Below are positions 34,990 to 47,990 of a stretch of DNA of 64,000 nt, in pieces (the stretch's first letter is position 1; each line of letters opens with the position of its first letter). This DNA comes from Datisca glomerata. Taxonomy: Eukaryota > Streptophyta > Magnoliopsida > Cucurbitales > Datiscaceae. The position numbers and the translations under genes are program-made. The stretch covers positions 510,203 to 574,202 of the forward strand of contig QANY01007889.1 in the NCBI GenBank assembly GCA_003255025.1, given 5' to 3'. Under the pieces are notes generated by a model. It did not search any database and was not told the DNA's origin. It saw only the letters and a program-made list of their open reading frames with translations.

Positions 34990-37900
34990 TCAAATAACAG
35001 GGCAACCTCTGACAACAATCCCTTCAGCAGTAGGGCATGAAGCTAAAGGACATCCATCAGAGTCACCACCCCACCAATCGAGGCTAATGTGCTGCATCCC
35101 CAAACTCAAGTACAATAAAACACCCATAAACGCTAATCCAGCATCAAGAGCCCCAGATAGCACATAGTTATGGCGACTCCACCAGCCCCTGTAGTATCTA
35201 TAAGCAATAAAGCCTGAAACAAATCCAATGAGAATCCAGCTGGTATAGTTGACAGCAGTAGCTGGTGGCATGTTTACTGTTGCACCTAATAACACAGGCA
35301 TTATAATGAGTTTGATCCAATGCTTGTTTGGGAAGGCTTTGTGTGCGAGCCAAACTAGAAAAGGAGCTATAGCACCAGATAAGAAAAACCAGTTGATGGC
35401 TGAGTAGATACCCAGATCCCCGAATATTCTACGAGGGCCAATGAGCCCCCATATTACAGAAGCATCATAGAAGACATGGTCACCTGGGCATGTCCAAGGG
35501 CTACCTGCAGGAAGCAGTTCTCTGTCACATAGATGTGGCACTGTGTCCATTAGCCACCATGCTGTTCCTAGATGTACCAATGCTGCTACTACAGTACCCA
35601 CAACCTGTAGAACAAGACATGGATTGAGTTTTAATAATGGGAATTGAATTTGAACATGGATTCTTTTCCTTCTGTTGAGAATTCTACCAAAATTGGGTTT
35701 CATGTACCACAATTTAGTACTTTAGTGCCCAAAATAGGGCCCTTATTGTTGACTGTAGATATACATGAGAGGCTAACCTGTGCCACGAACATTGCTCTAG
35801 GGGGGATTTTCATGTAATGACCAAGCTTGAAGTCTTGCAAAAAAGTGACTCCTTGCTTCATACTTATGTATCCATACACTTTAAAGCACATGTTAGCCAC
35901 AGGGAATCCAGGATACAGATACCCTATTATAAACTCTGTGATCACATTCAATGACGGGGCCTGTTTCAGTAATAAAAGATCATTTCGCAATAGAATTTAC
36001 CAATTCAGATTTAATCTAAATGCTTATAATTTGAATAGCATAGTACCTGATTTGTCGTGGCGGCAATAACTCCAACAGGAAGAGTGAAAAATATAGCAAT
36101 CCCACAAGCAAGTAAGACGCCCCACCACGGCAATTGGAGCTGATCTTTATAATACTCGCACGTAAATATAGTTGCTGCAACATTAACCAAAAGAATGCAG
36201 GTGAACCACCACTCCGGAACTTGCTTATACTTGCGCATAAGTTTTGTGTGCACATCCATCGTCTTCTCTTGGAAAGCTGACTTGCTTAACTGCCATATAT
36301 CCCTGCAAATTGACATTGTGGCATTATAATATATGCAAACCCCCAAAACCTGGCTCAATATAGGAAAATTCTCAAGTACTCCCAGAATATTGAGTTTTCA
36401 CTTGTGATATCAAATTTTATGAATAAGTACCGAATTTTTCAGTACTCCAGGAGTACTAGAAATGTTCTCCTCAAATTGCTACCGAAACTAAAAGTTACCT
36501 GCCATGGAAGAGGAACACATGAACAACCGTGGCAGCTAGACAGGCGAAATTGACACCATAGCACATAGCGAAGAAGGTGCTGATGTAGAGAGGTCCTTCA
36601 AGCTCATAAGCATCAACATTAAAGTGGAAGCTGGGGTCTGTTATAGCTGAGATATTGTACTTCTGACCAGTAGAAGTGAAGAGGCCATCTGAGAAAATGG
36701 GAAAGGATTTGGCATTGTAGATATTAAGCCAATACGCAAGTGGGGTAATGACATACATAATGAGGACAAAACCAGCAGCAATATTGGCAGTGGCGAACCA
36801 GGGACTGGCAAGTGGGCTACCAAGGTAAGAAGAAATACTTGACCAATCGAAACCAAAGGCACCAATGCCAAGGCCGTGGAGACCCGAGCCTAGCTGTTGA
36901 GCAAGTATGGAAGTTGGGAATATCCAACATATCCATGACATGGATGTTAACATGGAGAAGAGGTAGCCTGGGAAGACGTAATACGCAAAGCTGCATGCAA
37001 ATGCAATGAGGAAGAATTGGTCTCTTGATAACCCTCCATTTTGTCTCTCTTCTTTCTCGTGTAAAGCCCTGTAATTTCATCATAACAACAACAGTAAAAT
37101 TCCTAGCTTGTAAGAATCACAAAGAGGAAGAATTTAAATTTCTGGGATGGGTTAAGAAGGCCCAAAAGCAGCAATATGGATTGAACTATCTTGGAATAAA
37201 GAACAACTAGCAAACTTAAAAAAAATGATATTTTCAAGGAAAAGTTCGAACCCGCAAGTATCTACAGTTGAAGCTCAGTAATATGCAACCCGACAAGGAC
37301 TCTTATTCATATGAAACACGATAATAATATTTTGGAGATAATATTATATGATAAATGTTATAGCCAGAAAGAAACATGTTCAATTTCAATAATATTACGC
37401 ATTGAAGTCCACATCTCCCATCCGTTCGCAGACAGCGAGATGAGTAAAATTCACCCCTTAATCAATAATACATATCAGAGGTAATCAGAGATACATGTTT
37501 CTTTTATTTTCTATGTAATTCCGGACTCCTCACTCTTTTTACTATTGCAGTAACAGAAATTTTCTCGTATTATGATGACAGGATTGGTCAATCTACTGTA
37601 GTCTAACAAGACCAGATGGTCGGAATAGGAAAGTGTACCTGAAGAGCGAAACTTGGACGAGATTTTGGGGCCACCACATGGCAGCAGGCTCCACCAAGTA
37701 GCGCCTGAAAATCCCAGCCCACCCGAAGCCCAACACTTGGGTCGTTATAACGACGAGAAACGACACAAAAAAGGTCAAGTTCTTCTTGTAAAATATCTTT
37801 ACGGCGCTGACGACGTGAATCGCGTAGACATTGCCAGCGCCAGAATTGGCAAAGATCGTGATAAGCACATGCTCTTTTACATTGAATGGACCTGGATTGA

Positions 37901-38277
37901 GAGTGAATTCCCATTTAGACCCTTTGAAGAAAACCCTGTTGGTGATTGTGGAGGCCATGAGATGCCCAAGGGGGACGACCGCTATTTGGGCCGAAATCGA
38001 AGTGATGGAGAGTGGTTCCTTGCGGTAGAAGAAGAACTGGTTGAGGAAAGATAGGAGAATACATGCTAGAGTCCCTAAAATCCACGTTCTGAAAGTAAAT
38101 GTAGGGAGTGAAGGATCGTCGGTGACCGGAACTGTGAGAGCAACTTGTTCTACCGGTGAATTTTCTCCCGGGAATGGATTTTCCGGCGACGGAGAAGGTG
38201 TGGTTGAATCTGAAGCACGTGCTTCGTTCTGTACTGTAGATGGAGAATTAAAGAAGGTAAGTGAAGCGAATCAGATG

Positions 38278-38339
<62 letters not shown>

Positions 38340-38376
38340 TACTGAGAGGAGCTGTGAAATCGGGTTCAATGGTCAT
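34990..38376 (-). CDS. Oligopeptide transporter (OPT family), 6 exons
   Basis: Exons (minus) 38376-38343, 38233-37639, 37068-36499, 36302-36047, 35960-35778 and 35604-34990 join to 2253 bp, 750 residues, the usual size. Many hydrophobic segments are visible. Family hallmarks are [18 protein letters not shown] near the N-terminus, [12 protein letters not shown] (the NPG motif), [14 protein letters not shown] (the KIPPR motif) and the cysteine-rich end [22 protein letters not shown] proteins are proton-coupled plasma-membrane carriers of small peptides, glutathione or metal chelates; the substrate cannot be read here. The 34 bp first exon is chosen because its GT donor and the AG at 38234 restore frame and an in-frame stop blocks a longer second exon. 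Only that start is uncertain. Confidence 0.92.
38234..38342 (-). repeat. First intron of the OPT gene, largely a (CT)n microsatellite
   Basis: This predicted 109 bp intron starts GTAACC and ends CTACAG. About 57 bp of it (38280-38337) is a pure GA/CT dinucleotide run, which also serves as its pyrimidine-rich tract. Confidence 0.75.
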
Positions 38377-38504
38377 AGCGTTGTCACGCGTCCAGCTTCC
38401 GTTGGGTTGTAGTGGTAATAACCACGACACAGTGGCCTCCCACGTTAATTGGAAGAACGTGATTAGGAAACCAAAAGGGGGATTTAATCATAAGTCCAAA
38501 AGCC

Positions 38505-38511
38505 TATATAT
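38505..38511 (-). promoter_or_regulatory. Candidate TATA box of the OPT gene
   Basis: TATATAG lies about 130 bp upstream of the predicted ATG on the minus strand, within the usual plant range. Confidence 0.4.
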
Positions 38512-38519
38512 CAAGAACA

Positions 38520-40020
38520 TGTCGTCGTGACATGTCCGATTCATCATTGTTGGAAAAGCTTCTGGTCCGTACCGTTTAAAAATTCCTTGCTTAAGTTGGG
38601 GAGTGTAACGAAGCACGTTCCTTCATCGTTGACCACGTCATTCATGACGGACGAAGAACTTCTGACTATCGTTTCTGTTGATGTGACTAGCGGTGCTCCA
38701 ATTCCATTTGGTTGTACTAACCATCGAGCCGAACTACAATATTTTTTAATCAAATTGAACCGTAAATTATAAATAAACGAGGCAGATTTGGTTTCGGCCC
38801 TGGTGATAGAATAATTTCCTTTAAAATTTTCAACTGAAATTTTAAATTTTTAAATATAATTAATTTGATGTTTTGTTTCATATTAGTTCCGTTTAAAATC
38901 GGTTATTTTCATTTCAATTCAGCCTAATTAATTTTGTTGAAATTTATACACCCATAACTGGAGTGAGACTTTAGATGTGGATCCATTTGTGCAACAGATG
39001 AAAAATCTTTTAATCTTGGTGTTAGGACAATCTGAACAGTTAGTTTTTAAATCAACCGTCAAGATCAAACTAACAATATCATTTCATTCTAGTAAAATTA
39101 ATCGAGTGCCGCAAAGCTGATTGGAACACTTATGGTTAAAATAAAAAACCATTAACAGAAGTTGGAGACTTACCTAACCGAAAATAAATTGTTAATTAGA
39201 CAATCCAATGTATCTTTCCGGTTTTGGCGTTGGATACAAACAGAAATGACAAATTGGCTGTCTTTTTCTTTTTCTTTTTCTTTTTTTTTTAAGTTGCATT
39301 ATTGGCTTTTTCTTCTTTTATATTTCCTTTTGTATTTTTTTTTAATCAAAAAAAACTTTGATTGATTAATTAATTGTGGGTCGTACCAAACAAAAATGTC
39401 ACCGCTTTCATTAAATTCTTTAAATTTAATATATCAACATGTCATTGAAAATTCACTTTGTTAAATAAACTAAGTTAAAAAATTGATGGGAAAAATACGT
39501 GAAATATAAAATATATTCTCCAGGACGTGAGGGGAAAGAAAATACTTTTCCCATTGTCAGCTTAGTCAAGAAATATTAAAGAAAAAATGTTGAATAAATT
39601 TAAAAGAAATCGACTCCAACGGACTACCAAGAATAAGACCATCAATCCCATTTCTTTAAAAATCTAAGCACGTGGATGTATCTTCGCCGGTCTGATGCAA
39701 AACTATGAGAAAATCTGATAAAGTTCAGACCAATGCAAGAAGAGCTGATACGATCGACCGATTTGGTTACCTCCGATTCAATGGAGACCATAACGTCCAA
39801 TCTAAGCCATTGATTTTTAAACTAAAGTCAGTCAATGCATTGAAATTTTAACACACAATATATATATTTTTCAATGTAATTTGCTAACTATGATTGATTG
39901 TGCAGGTAAACATTAGCATCAGCATGCATAATTTAATTAAATAGACCCGATTCACCACTGTCTCTATCAAAAAGACCAAACCAACAGCCCTTATTATTGA
40001 AATATACCCATAAAATAATG
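38520..40020. other. Intergenic DNA between the OPT promoter and E2
   Basis: No gene is seen. Bases 39262-39292 are a (CTTTTT)n run. The phrases TTTCGGCC..GGTGATA and CAATTCAGCC near 38790-38930 hint at a decayed hAT-like MITE. The rest is plain AT-rich sequence. Confidence 0.45.
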
Positions 40021-40444
40021 TGTAATAGCTATTTTTCGTATTCAGTTATTTCTCATACATTAATATTATTGAATTCTTATGAATAAATTGAAAGTTTTAT
40101 TAAAGTATGTTTACAAATTACTGAAGTCCAGGGACTTTCATCAACGAACGAAGAGTGAAGACATAGACGTCTCCAGAAGAACTCTTCTGAGAAAGTTCAA
40201 AACGATATTCGTAGTCTTAGAATCGACTGGATAATTGAATCCAATTACGACTGTTAGATTGAACCAATGAATGTCAGTCTAGGGGCATGGGAGTGGAGAC
40301 TCAAACAGTTAGCCTAGACATGTTATGAACATGCTGAATAGACCGGTAACAAATTAGTTTAAAGCCTAAAATCGTTTACTCAGCTCTAAATCTAATTGTT
40401 ACACCTTAATGATATATTCATAATTACTTTAGTCTTGAGGTGAA

Positions 40445-40520
40445 AATGTAGCTTGACTTAATTAGTTGCAATCTTTGATATGTCAAATAAGTGAGTTCGA
40501 ATCAGCGGGCAATACCTCGA
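40445..40520 (+). repeat. tRNA-like segment in the E2 LTR, also at 50295-50372
   Basis: GTAGCTTGACTTAATTAGTT resembles an A box and GTGAGTTCGAATC a B box. It is present in both LTRs, so it was part of the LTR before insertion. Confidence 0.35.
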
Positions 40521-40609
40521 CTGTTCGGATTGTAATTCAATTAAATTTGATTTACGTGATTCACAGATATGAAAATTCATGGTTGGATTGCGATAGCAAC
40601 AATATCACA

Positions 40610-41160
40610 GGTCTGCCACCTTGCTTGGACTGGAGGTGTACGATCTAGATAAAAATTCTTTAATGACTTCAATTGAGTCGGGCAAAGAGTAAGGAATTGC
40701 CCCATCTTTAGAAAAAAAGGGGCAAGTGGAACTAAAATGGCCCGATCCGACTACAATGGGAGAGGGAGTGAAAGAATCGGAACTACCTTTTTGCCATACC
40801 TTGAATCCCATCTTTTATACGATTAGAGGTGAGGGTATAGTCGCCCAATAGGCCAAGGTGCTCTCCTTTTTTTAGCGCATTTTTGTCCCCTGAAGAGGGA
40901 CGTCCATTTATTCTATGCATAGACATTTTCATCTGGCTGATCTCAAGCTCTCCACTTTGTTATATACTTAACATTCTATGTTCAAATATCTCACTCAACT
41001 TGAAAAGCAAACATTTCATTGATTACGGCTGCTCCAGTTTGCTTAAGCGGTGTGATCTCTCTATTTCCTTCCGCGCCAATGACACTACTAAATGAGGGTG
41101 ATCCAGGTCCCCCTTGAAGTCTCAACTAATGGAGGAGGAGTGACCCAAAGGCCATCAGTC
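40610..41160. other. Foreign 551 bp block in the E2 5-prime LTR
   Basis: The two E2 LTRs align up to CAATATCAC and again from AATAAA(G/A)GAG. Between these points the left LTR has 551 bp of clearly more GC-rich sequence, while the right LTR has 125 unrelated bp (50461-50585). The block has an open minus-strand reading at 40605-40811 (MGFKVWQKGSSDSFT start). Its composition suggests a plastid or mitochondrial origin, but I could not identify it. Confidence 0.55.
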
Positions 41161-42340
41161 AATAAAGGAGTTAAGAAAATAATAATAAGAGGGGTAAAAT
41201 GGTAACTTTACATTCCAATCTTATTACTGATATTCATGATGAGTATTATGTTAAAATATTCTGTGAACCGTGAAAATAAAAAAAGATTTATTTACACCAA
41301 CAAAAAATGTAGCGTGCGTGAATCGAGAGTTGATTCATTATCGAACGTATAGTGGAGTCATATGATGTCATGATTAAATAAGTCAGGAATTTATGAAAAT
41401 AAATTCGCCGGGTATTTGAATCCTTATCTTTGTTCATGTGGGTCCGTTCGGTCTTAGAAATAAGCTCATGAGAACATGAATATGGAAACAAAGTAAATTG
41501 GATCAAAATGTGTTTCGGTGTCAAAGTATATTTTCTACGCCTATATGTGATGGGTGATGTCACTAAATTAGTTAAGTGTGATAATATGTATTGAAATTAA
41601 TTATTTTATTATTTTTTAATTATTGGATAATTAGTAAATAAAAATTAATTAATTAATGATCAATTAAATTTATCAGTTGGATTAATGAATCTTGATACAA
41701 CTCAAACTCTAGGAAATATAACAATTTTCAGCAATTACGAATATACGGGGTGAATTTTCAAAAATTTAAAAATATATGGGCATATTTATAAATATCAAAA
41801 ATTACATTTTATCAATATCTAATAGCAATCCGATTGCAGACAGATATATGATGAGATACAGTTGCTTGTTAACAAAGTAAGAGAGAAAAACATTTTCCCC
41901 CTCCTCCTTGTTGCAGCCGAAAATGATATTGAAAGAGAGTTTCTTCTTCAATCGTTTTCAGAGCCCACACTCAAATTTCTATACAAAATTCTCGTGAGAT
42001 ATATTTCTGAAATTAACAGGTGGTCGTTGGTGGAAAAAATTTAAAAATCGTTCTTGGAGATTCAAGTGCGTGATCCGGATCCCGAAGCTTGAAGATCACG
42101 AAGAACGCTCGAAAGAATTTTATCAGTTCATAAATTCTCCGATAAAATGTATAGGTGAAAAAATTGTTTCTAACATTATCTTCTCGTTTAATGTCGCGTC
42201 TACATAATCACACGTTGTTTAATTTTAAGTTATTTAATTTGATTAAATAAGTTAATTAGAATTTTGTTTATATTATGCCCATGAACCGTTCGTGGTGCAA
42301 ACTTATTTTTTAATTAATTTTAAAATCAGTGGTCCTAGCA

Positions 42341-42356
42341 ATTGATATCAGAGCAA
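42341..42356 (+). promoter_or_regulatory. E2 primer-binding site (initiator tRNA-Met type)
   Basis: ATTGATATCAGAGCAA immediately follows the LTR end. It matches the Copia site TGGTATCAGAGC with one change. Confidence 0.75.
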
Positions 42357-44129
42357 TAGGTTCTTGATTATGCTTATTGATATTTGAAACGAACGTATCG
42401 TGCATTTGACATATGATTTTGTATGGTAGATTCAAAACAGTTTCTAGGCGTTTTTATTTCAACTTAAAATTGATGTACGCCGGATTTGAAGTATAGGTTT
42501 TTATATAATTTATTTTGTTGCAAAAGTTATAATTTTATAAATTTGATGTAAAATTGATGTACACCAGAAACCGCCATAGAGAAGTCGTCGGGCAGACCAC
42601 TGAGGTCGCCTGCGTTGTTTACACCAGAATTACTGTTCACGCAGAGTTATTGTTCATGTAGGAGATGCTGTTCTGGAGGCCGGCGGTACTATTCTAGCGC
42701 CTGTCGCCGCCGCTGCCGCCTGCCGTGCCGCCCCTCCTATTACCTTGTATGGTCTCTTGCATCGTTGTTTGCCTAATCAATTTTAGGAAACCTACAAGTT
42801 TTAGAAATCTATGGTTTTGGGAAAACCTAGGGTTTTAAAATTTTAAACTTTAAAATTTGATTTCAAAGTCATTTTAGTCCCTATATTTTTTATAATTTAA
42901 TTCAGTAATTTTTCAACACTTTTTAATATTTTTTATTTTAAAAATTGTTTTAGAAATAAATCAATTATTAATTACTTGTAATTTATTTATCAAAATAAAA
43001 ATTATTAGAAAATAAAATTTTAAATTGATTTTTTTAGAAAAAATAAGGTATTGGTATTTTGTAAAGAGTTACAAAATAATGGAACAACATGAAGACGAAG
43101 GAGAAAATTGCAGACGCCATGAAGATTAGTTCAAAAATTAATTTGTAATTTATTTATTATTCTTTTTGGGTTGTAATTAGAAATGAGTCGATAGGGAGGT
43201 TATTTTGAGTGTATGTTTAATTGTAATAGCGCATCATCATATAACATATCATATAGAACTATGGATATGTTAATATCAAATTATCATGTAGCATGTACAT
43301 GCATCATTGTAGATTAATTTATAATGGTTATAATTTAATTGCAATGTGAAATTTATAATGGTTATGATTTAGAATTGGGATTTAAAATTAATAAAGGATT
43401 TATAAATTTCATCACGTTTCTCATATTAATAAAAGTTATGTTTTGAAAAATAACAAAAGATCTAAAGTTTTCCAAAAACTAAGTGGAGGGTCGTTTACGT
43501 TGAAACGGTCTCAAGGTCTCCAACGTGAACTTGATTGTGCCACGAGAAATGGTTTAGAACCTCCCATAGCGGTCCTCTCTTCAATGGGAGAAAATTTGGA
43601 GTCGTGTCGTTTTGAGTCATCGAATTACTTGAGAAGTTAAGGCTTTTAAAGGAAGTGGTGGGACAGGACCGTCTCATAGACGGACTGTTAGTCCATAGAA
43701 ACTTTTAAGAGTCGATGCGTTGGTTAAAGACTTAGACTGAAGCACATTAGAATCCACACTTAGGGGCTAGACAATGGGGCCAAGATGACCAAAACCATTG
43801 GTGATTTGTTAAGTTAGATGTGGTGGCATTTGAGCATTAACCAAACGAGAAAAGTCTTGATGCGAGGGAGATAGTTTGAACTTCATCCCTCGATGAGACA
43901 AGCTATCATTTTTTATCGTAACATCATGGAGGAAATATTTTTAATAGATTTTCAAATATTTTAAGTAATTGTATCATGCATCATACTTTCTTACCGTCAG
44001 CACGATATCAAGATTTTATTCCAATCCACATAATTTTCACAAGTAAATTTGTTTACGTTAAGAATAGTTAAGAGAGGGGATAGCGACGTGATTACTGAAA
44101 ACAATAAATAAAATGGTGTAAACAAGTTC
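42357..44129 (+). other. E2 leader
   Basis: Untranslated region before gag. Near 42600-42720 it contains CTGTTCA/TTGTTCA/CTGTTCT motifs and a GC-rich GCCGCCGCTGCCG patch, as in the E1 leader. The 65-codon ORF at 43443-43640 has no recognisable motif. Confidence 0.55.
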
Positions 44130-44830
44130 GTGCTCACTACCTCTTGTCACCTTGAGCCTATTGCTGAATCGACTCAAGAGGAAAATGATGCTTCTCGGCT
44201 GCGTTCTGATGAGATCGCCAGATGTTACATCTTGGCATCTATGAGCAATGTGTTGCGACAACAACATCAGAACTTTGAGACCACCACTAATATGATGTTG
44301 AACATCACTGAAATGTTCGAAGATCAGGGTCGTCAAGCTAGACAGACAGCTGTACGCAACTTCATGAACTTGATGGAACCTGTAACCCCTGTCAAAGAAC
44401 ATATGATGTTGATCATAAGTTATCTGAATGAGATGGAGATAATGGTTGCTGAAGTTGATGATGAGACTCAGGTAGATATGATCTTAGAGACTTTGCTCAG
44501 TACCTTTGAGGACATCTAGCTTAATTATTCGATGAATAAGTTGAAGTACTCACTTCCTGAGCTCATGAAGGAGCTGCAAGTTACTGAGACTCTGTTTCTG
44601 AAGATCAAGAGGAAGTCTGGAGAGACTAACTTTACTGAAAGAAAGCCTTCCACCTATGGCTCTAAGAAGAAACGGAGAAGAGGTCTAAGGAAAGTGAAGA
44701 AGTAGAAGCCGAGAGCTGCCAAAGGCAAGAGCACCACGAGAGTAGACAAGTCAAAAGACAAATGTCATCGTTGTGGAGTTGTTGGTCATTGGGAACGCAA
44801 CTGCCAAGAGTATCTCAAATGGTTGAGATC
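44130..44830 (+). pseudogene. E2 gag (Copia) with intact CCHC knuckle
   Basis: The open stretch 44130-44519 is an alpha-helical Copia gag domain (KEHMMLIISYLNEMEI is the region usually read as HVLKMIxxxNELExLG). A stop at 44518-44520 and another near 44704 break it. The zinc knuckle CHRCGVVGHWERNC (44763-44804) keeps all four ligands, unlike that of E1. Confidence 0.75.
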
Positions 44831-45000
44831 TAAAGGTATAGTAATGGTTACTGAGACCTATTATGTAGCTGACTCTACTTTTTCTTAGATTGTAGACTCT
44901 GCAGCAACTATCCATATTCGTTGCTCCCTGCAGGGGTTCAGGGAAGTCAGAAGGCTTGACGAGGACGAGTACAGCTTCCGTTGGGGTAATGGAGCACTAA
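44831..45000 (+). pseudogene. E2 protease remnant with DSGA changed to DSAA
   Basis: A stop precedes IVDSAATIHI, the counterpart of WILDSGATNHV. The Gly of the active-site triad is Ala. The frame continues for about 40 codons into a WGNGALISA-like segment. Confidence 0.65.
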
Positions 45001-45254
45001 TATCGGCCGTATCTGTGAGAACTTTTAAATTATGTTTTGAGAAATATTTTATTATTTTACGTGATATTTATTATCTTCCAGTTTTTGGGAAGAAACTTTA
45101 TTTCTATTGTTGCATTAATTGAGTAAGGATTTGATCTTAAATTCATTAATAAAGATATTGATATTTTTAGAAATGTATGTCTAATTACTGTTGCACGCAT
45201 GTTTAAAAAACTGTTTCACGTAAAACTAATAGTTTCAATTATATGAGACACTAA

Positions 45255-46045
45255 GTGAATAATGATTCACAAAGGGATAGTAAAAGGTTGAAGTATGACT
45301 CAACCGATCTAACTTATTTGTGGCACTTACGCCTTGGGCATATAAGCCTGGACATGATTAAAAACCTTGTGAAGGATGGTCCTTTGCAAACTTTAAATGC
45401 GGGATCACTACCCACATGTGAATCCTATATTGAAGCAAAATGACTAGGAGACATTTTTTCAGCAAAAGGTGAAAGAGCCAAGCAATGCCTTGAACTCATA
45501 CATAGTGATGTATATGGGCCATTGAATATTCAAGCAAGTTTTGTTCATGTTTATCAAATGCGTCAAAAGTCTGAAACCTTTGAGAATGCCTTGGTTGAAA
45601 AGAAATTAGAAAACAAGTCAAAATACTATGATCTGATCGTGGTGGAGAGCACTTGCTTAGAGAGCTCGAAAACTTTCTTAAGGAATAAGGTATTCTTTCT
45701 CAGCTTATAGCACTTGGTGCGCCACAACAAAACGGTGTGTTAAAAAGAAGGAATCGAACTCTGATGGATATGGTTAGATCCATGATGAGTCACTCATCCC
45801 TCCCAGATTCATTCTAGGGATATGTCTTGGAATCAACGGCATATATTCTGAACCAATTTCCTTCAAAAACGGTGTCTGGTACACCATATGAAAGATGGTA
45901 TGAACGAAAGTCGTCTATTAACCATTTTAAATATGGGGGGTGCCCAACACATGTTCTAAAACCAAAGACAAGCAAGTTGGCCAGTCGTTTAGAATTATGC
46001 ATGTTTGTAGGATATCCTAAAGGAACAAAGGGGTACATCTTCTAG
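45255..46045 (+). pseudogene. E2 integrase remnant
   Basis: YLWHLRLGHISLDMI and CESYIEAK form the pre-integrase zinc region, with the second Cys changed to Tyr. MRQKSETFENALVE, LGAPQQNGVLKRRNRTLMDM and the C-terminal FKYGGCPTHV and CMFVGYPKGTKGYIF blocks follow in three frames. A stop interrupts the segment before GYVLESTAYILN. Confidence 0.75.
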
Positions 46046-46379
46046 AGTACGACTGGCCAGAAAACATTCGTTAGCACGAATGCTCATTTTCTTGAAGAAG
46101 ATTACATTAAAATTATAAAATTGAGAAGCACAGTTATGCTAGAGGAATTATTGAGTGGGAGAACCTTGACTCCCCAATCAGAAATTGTTTCTAATTGAAT
46201 AATGGAAGACCCACGACAGAAGCCAAGGCCTATAGAGCCTCGACGTAGTGGGAGGGTTGTGAGACAACCTGAGAGGTAGATGTCCTATGGAGAAGCTTTG
46301 ACAACTGTCTCAAATAAGGATCTTGATGAACATGTCTCTTACTCAGAGGCCATGGTTGGTCCTAAAGCAAACTTATGGT

Positions 46380-47990
46380 AAGAAGCCATGAACGTTGATA
46401 TACATTCGATGTACTCGAACGGAGTCTGGAAGCTTTTATATCCTCCTAAAATAGTAAAACTAGTAGGATGTAAATAGATCTATAAGAAGAAAAGATGTCC
46501 GGATAGGAATGTAGTGACATTCAAAGCTAGGCTAGTAGCTAAGGGCTACACCCAAAAGGAAGGTGTAGACTACGAGGATACCTTTTCGTCGGTGGCCATG
46601 CTTAAATCCATTCGAATCATTTTGTCAATTGCTACTGCCCTCGATCATGAAACCCTACAAATGAGCGTCAAGACTGCATTTCTGAATGGTAATCTTGATG
46701 AACACATTTATATGGCTCAACCGGACAGGTTCATGGAGGAAGGTCAAAAGGGTAAAGTTTACGAACTGCAGAAGTCCATTTCTGGACTTAAACAAGCGTC
46801 ACGATCATGGAATATTAGATTCGATGAAAGTGTTAAAAACTATGATTTTGAATAGTTAGTGGACGAGTCCTGTGTGTATAAGCTGATACACGAAGGGAAT
46901 GTGATTTTTTTAGTCTTGTACATAGATGATATTCTACTCATTGAGAATGATGTAGGATAATTATTTGATGTCAAGATTTGGCTTGCAAAGAAATTTGATA
47001 TGAAGGATCTTGGAGAAACTGTATTTGTCTTAGATATTCAGATCTTTCAAGATAGGAAGAACAAACAATTAACATTGTCTCAAGCATTTTATATTGATAA
47101 GGTGTTAGCTCGTTTCAGTGTACAAAACTCCAAGAAATGATTTCTTTCGTTTATATATGGAGTCAGCCTCTCCAAGGAGCAGTCTCCCAAGAACTCTCAA
47201 GAAGAGGAAAACATGAGAAAGATTCTCTATACCTCAGCCGTAGGAAGTCTCATGTAGCAATGTTTTTCACTAGGCCAAACATTTGCTATGTCGTGGGCGT
47301 GGTGAGTCATTTTCGATCTAATCCTGGAATCGAGCATTGAAATGTCGTCAAGCATGTCTTTAAATATCTTAGGAGAAAAGGAACTACATGCTTGTGTATT
47401 CAGGTACTGATCTAAATATGACGGGGTATATTGATTCTGATTTCCAAGCAGATAAGAATTCTAAGAGATCCACTTTAAGATCGGTGTTCATCCTTAACGG
47501 TGGAGCAGTTGTATGGAGAAGTATCAAGCAATCTTGCATTGCTGATTCTACCATGGAAGATGAATATGTGGCAGCTTGTGAAGTTGCAAATGAGTCTATA
47601 TGGTTTAGGAAGTTCTTGAAGACTCTGAAAGTTGTTCTAAACGCTGACAAGCTCATGACACTTTATTGTGATAATAGTGGGGCTGTAGCGAATTCTAAGG
47701 AACCTAGAAGCCGTAAGAGATCTGAATACATTGAACGTAGAATATCACCTGATTAGAGAAATTGTTCAGCGCGGAGACGTTGTGGTTATGCATATTTCGA
47801 CGGTCAACAACCTAGCAAATCCGTTCAGGAAGACTTTAAGCAGTACATATTTTTATGACCATTTGGAGGGCTTGAGCATAAGAGATTGTACACGCTACTT
47901 TATAGGCGTGTACAATCTCTTATCCTCAAGCCCTCCAGATGGCCATAAAAATATCTACTGCTTAAAGTCTTCGTGAACAGATCTGCTAGG
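46380..47990 (+). pseudogene. E2 reverse transcriptase and RNase H remnant
   Basis: [20 protein letters not shown], then [20 protein letters not shown], define the RT fingers and palm. The first catalytic Asp (normally [10 protein letters not shown]) is Ser. The second motif, LVLYIDDILLIEND, is preserved after a stop. The RNase H part (47388-47756) is open and keeps YIDSDFQAD, DEYVAACE and LYCDNSGAV acidic motifs. The frame ends in an inverted duplication near 47807-47994. Confidence 0.8.

Larger units (their letters stand above)
40021..42340 (+). repeat. E2 5-prime LTR
   Basis: It matches 48001-48083 plus 49946-51770, apart from the block at 40610-41160. It ends GGTCCTAGCA at 42340. Confidence 0.75.

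Noticed and set aside
37240..37310. GGGTTCGAACTTTTCC on the minus strand in an OPT intron, considered as a SINE B box
   Set aside because: No A box at the right spacing and no visible element ends.
38041..38530. Plus-strand ORFs opposite the OPT N-terminus
   Set aside because: Shadows of OPT exon 2 and of the GA microsatellite.
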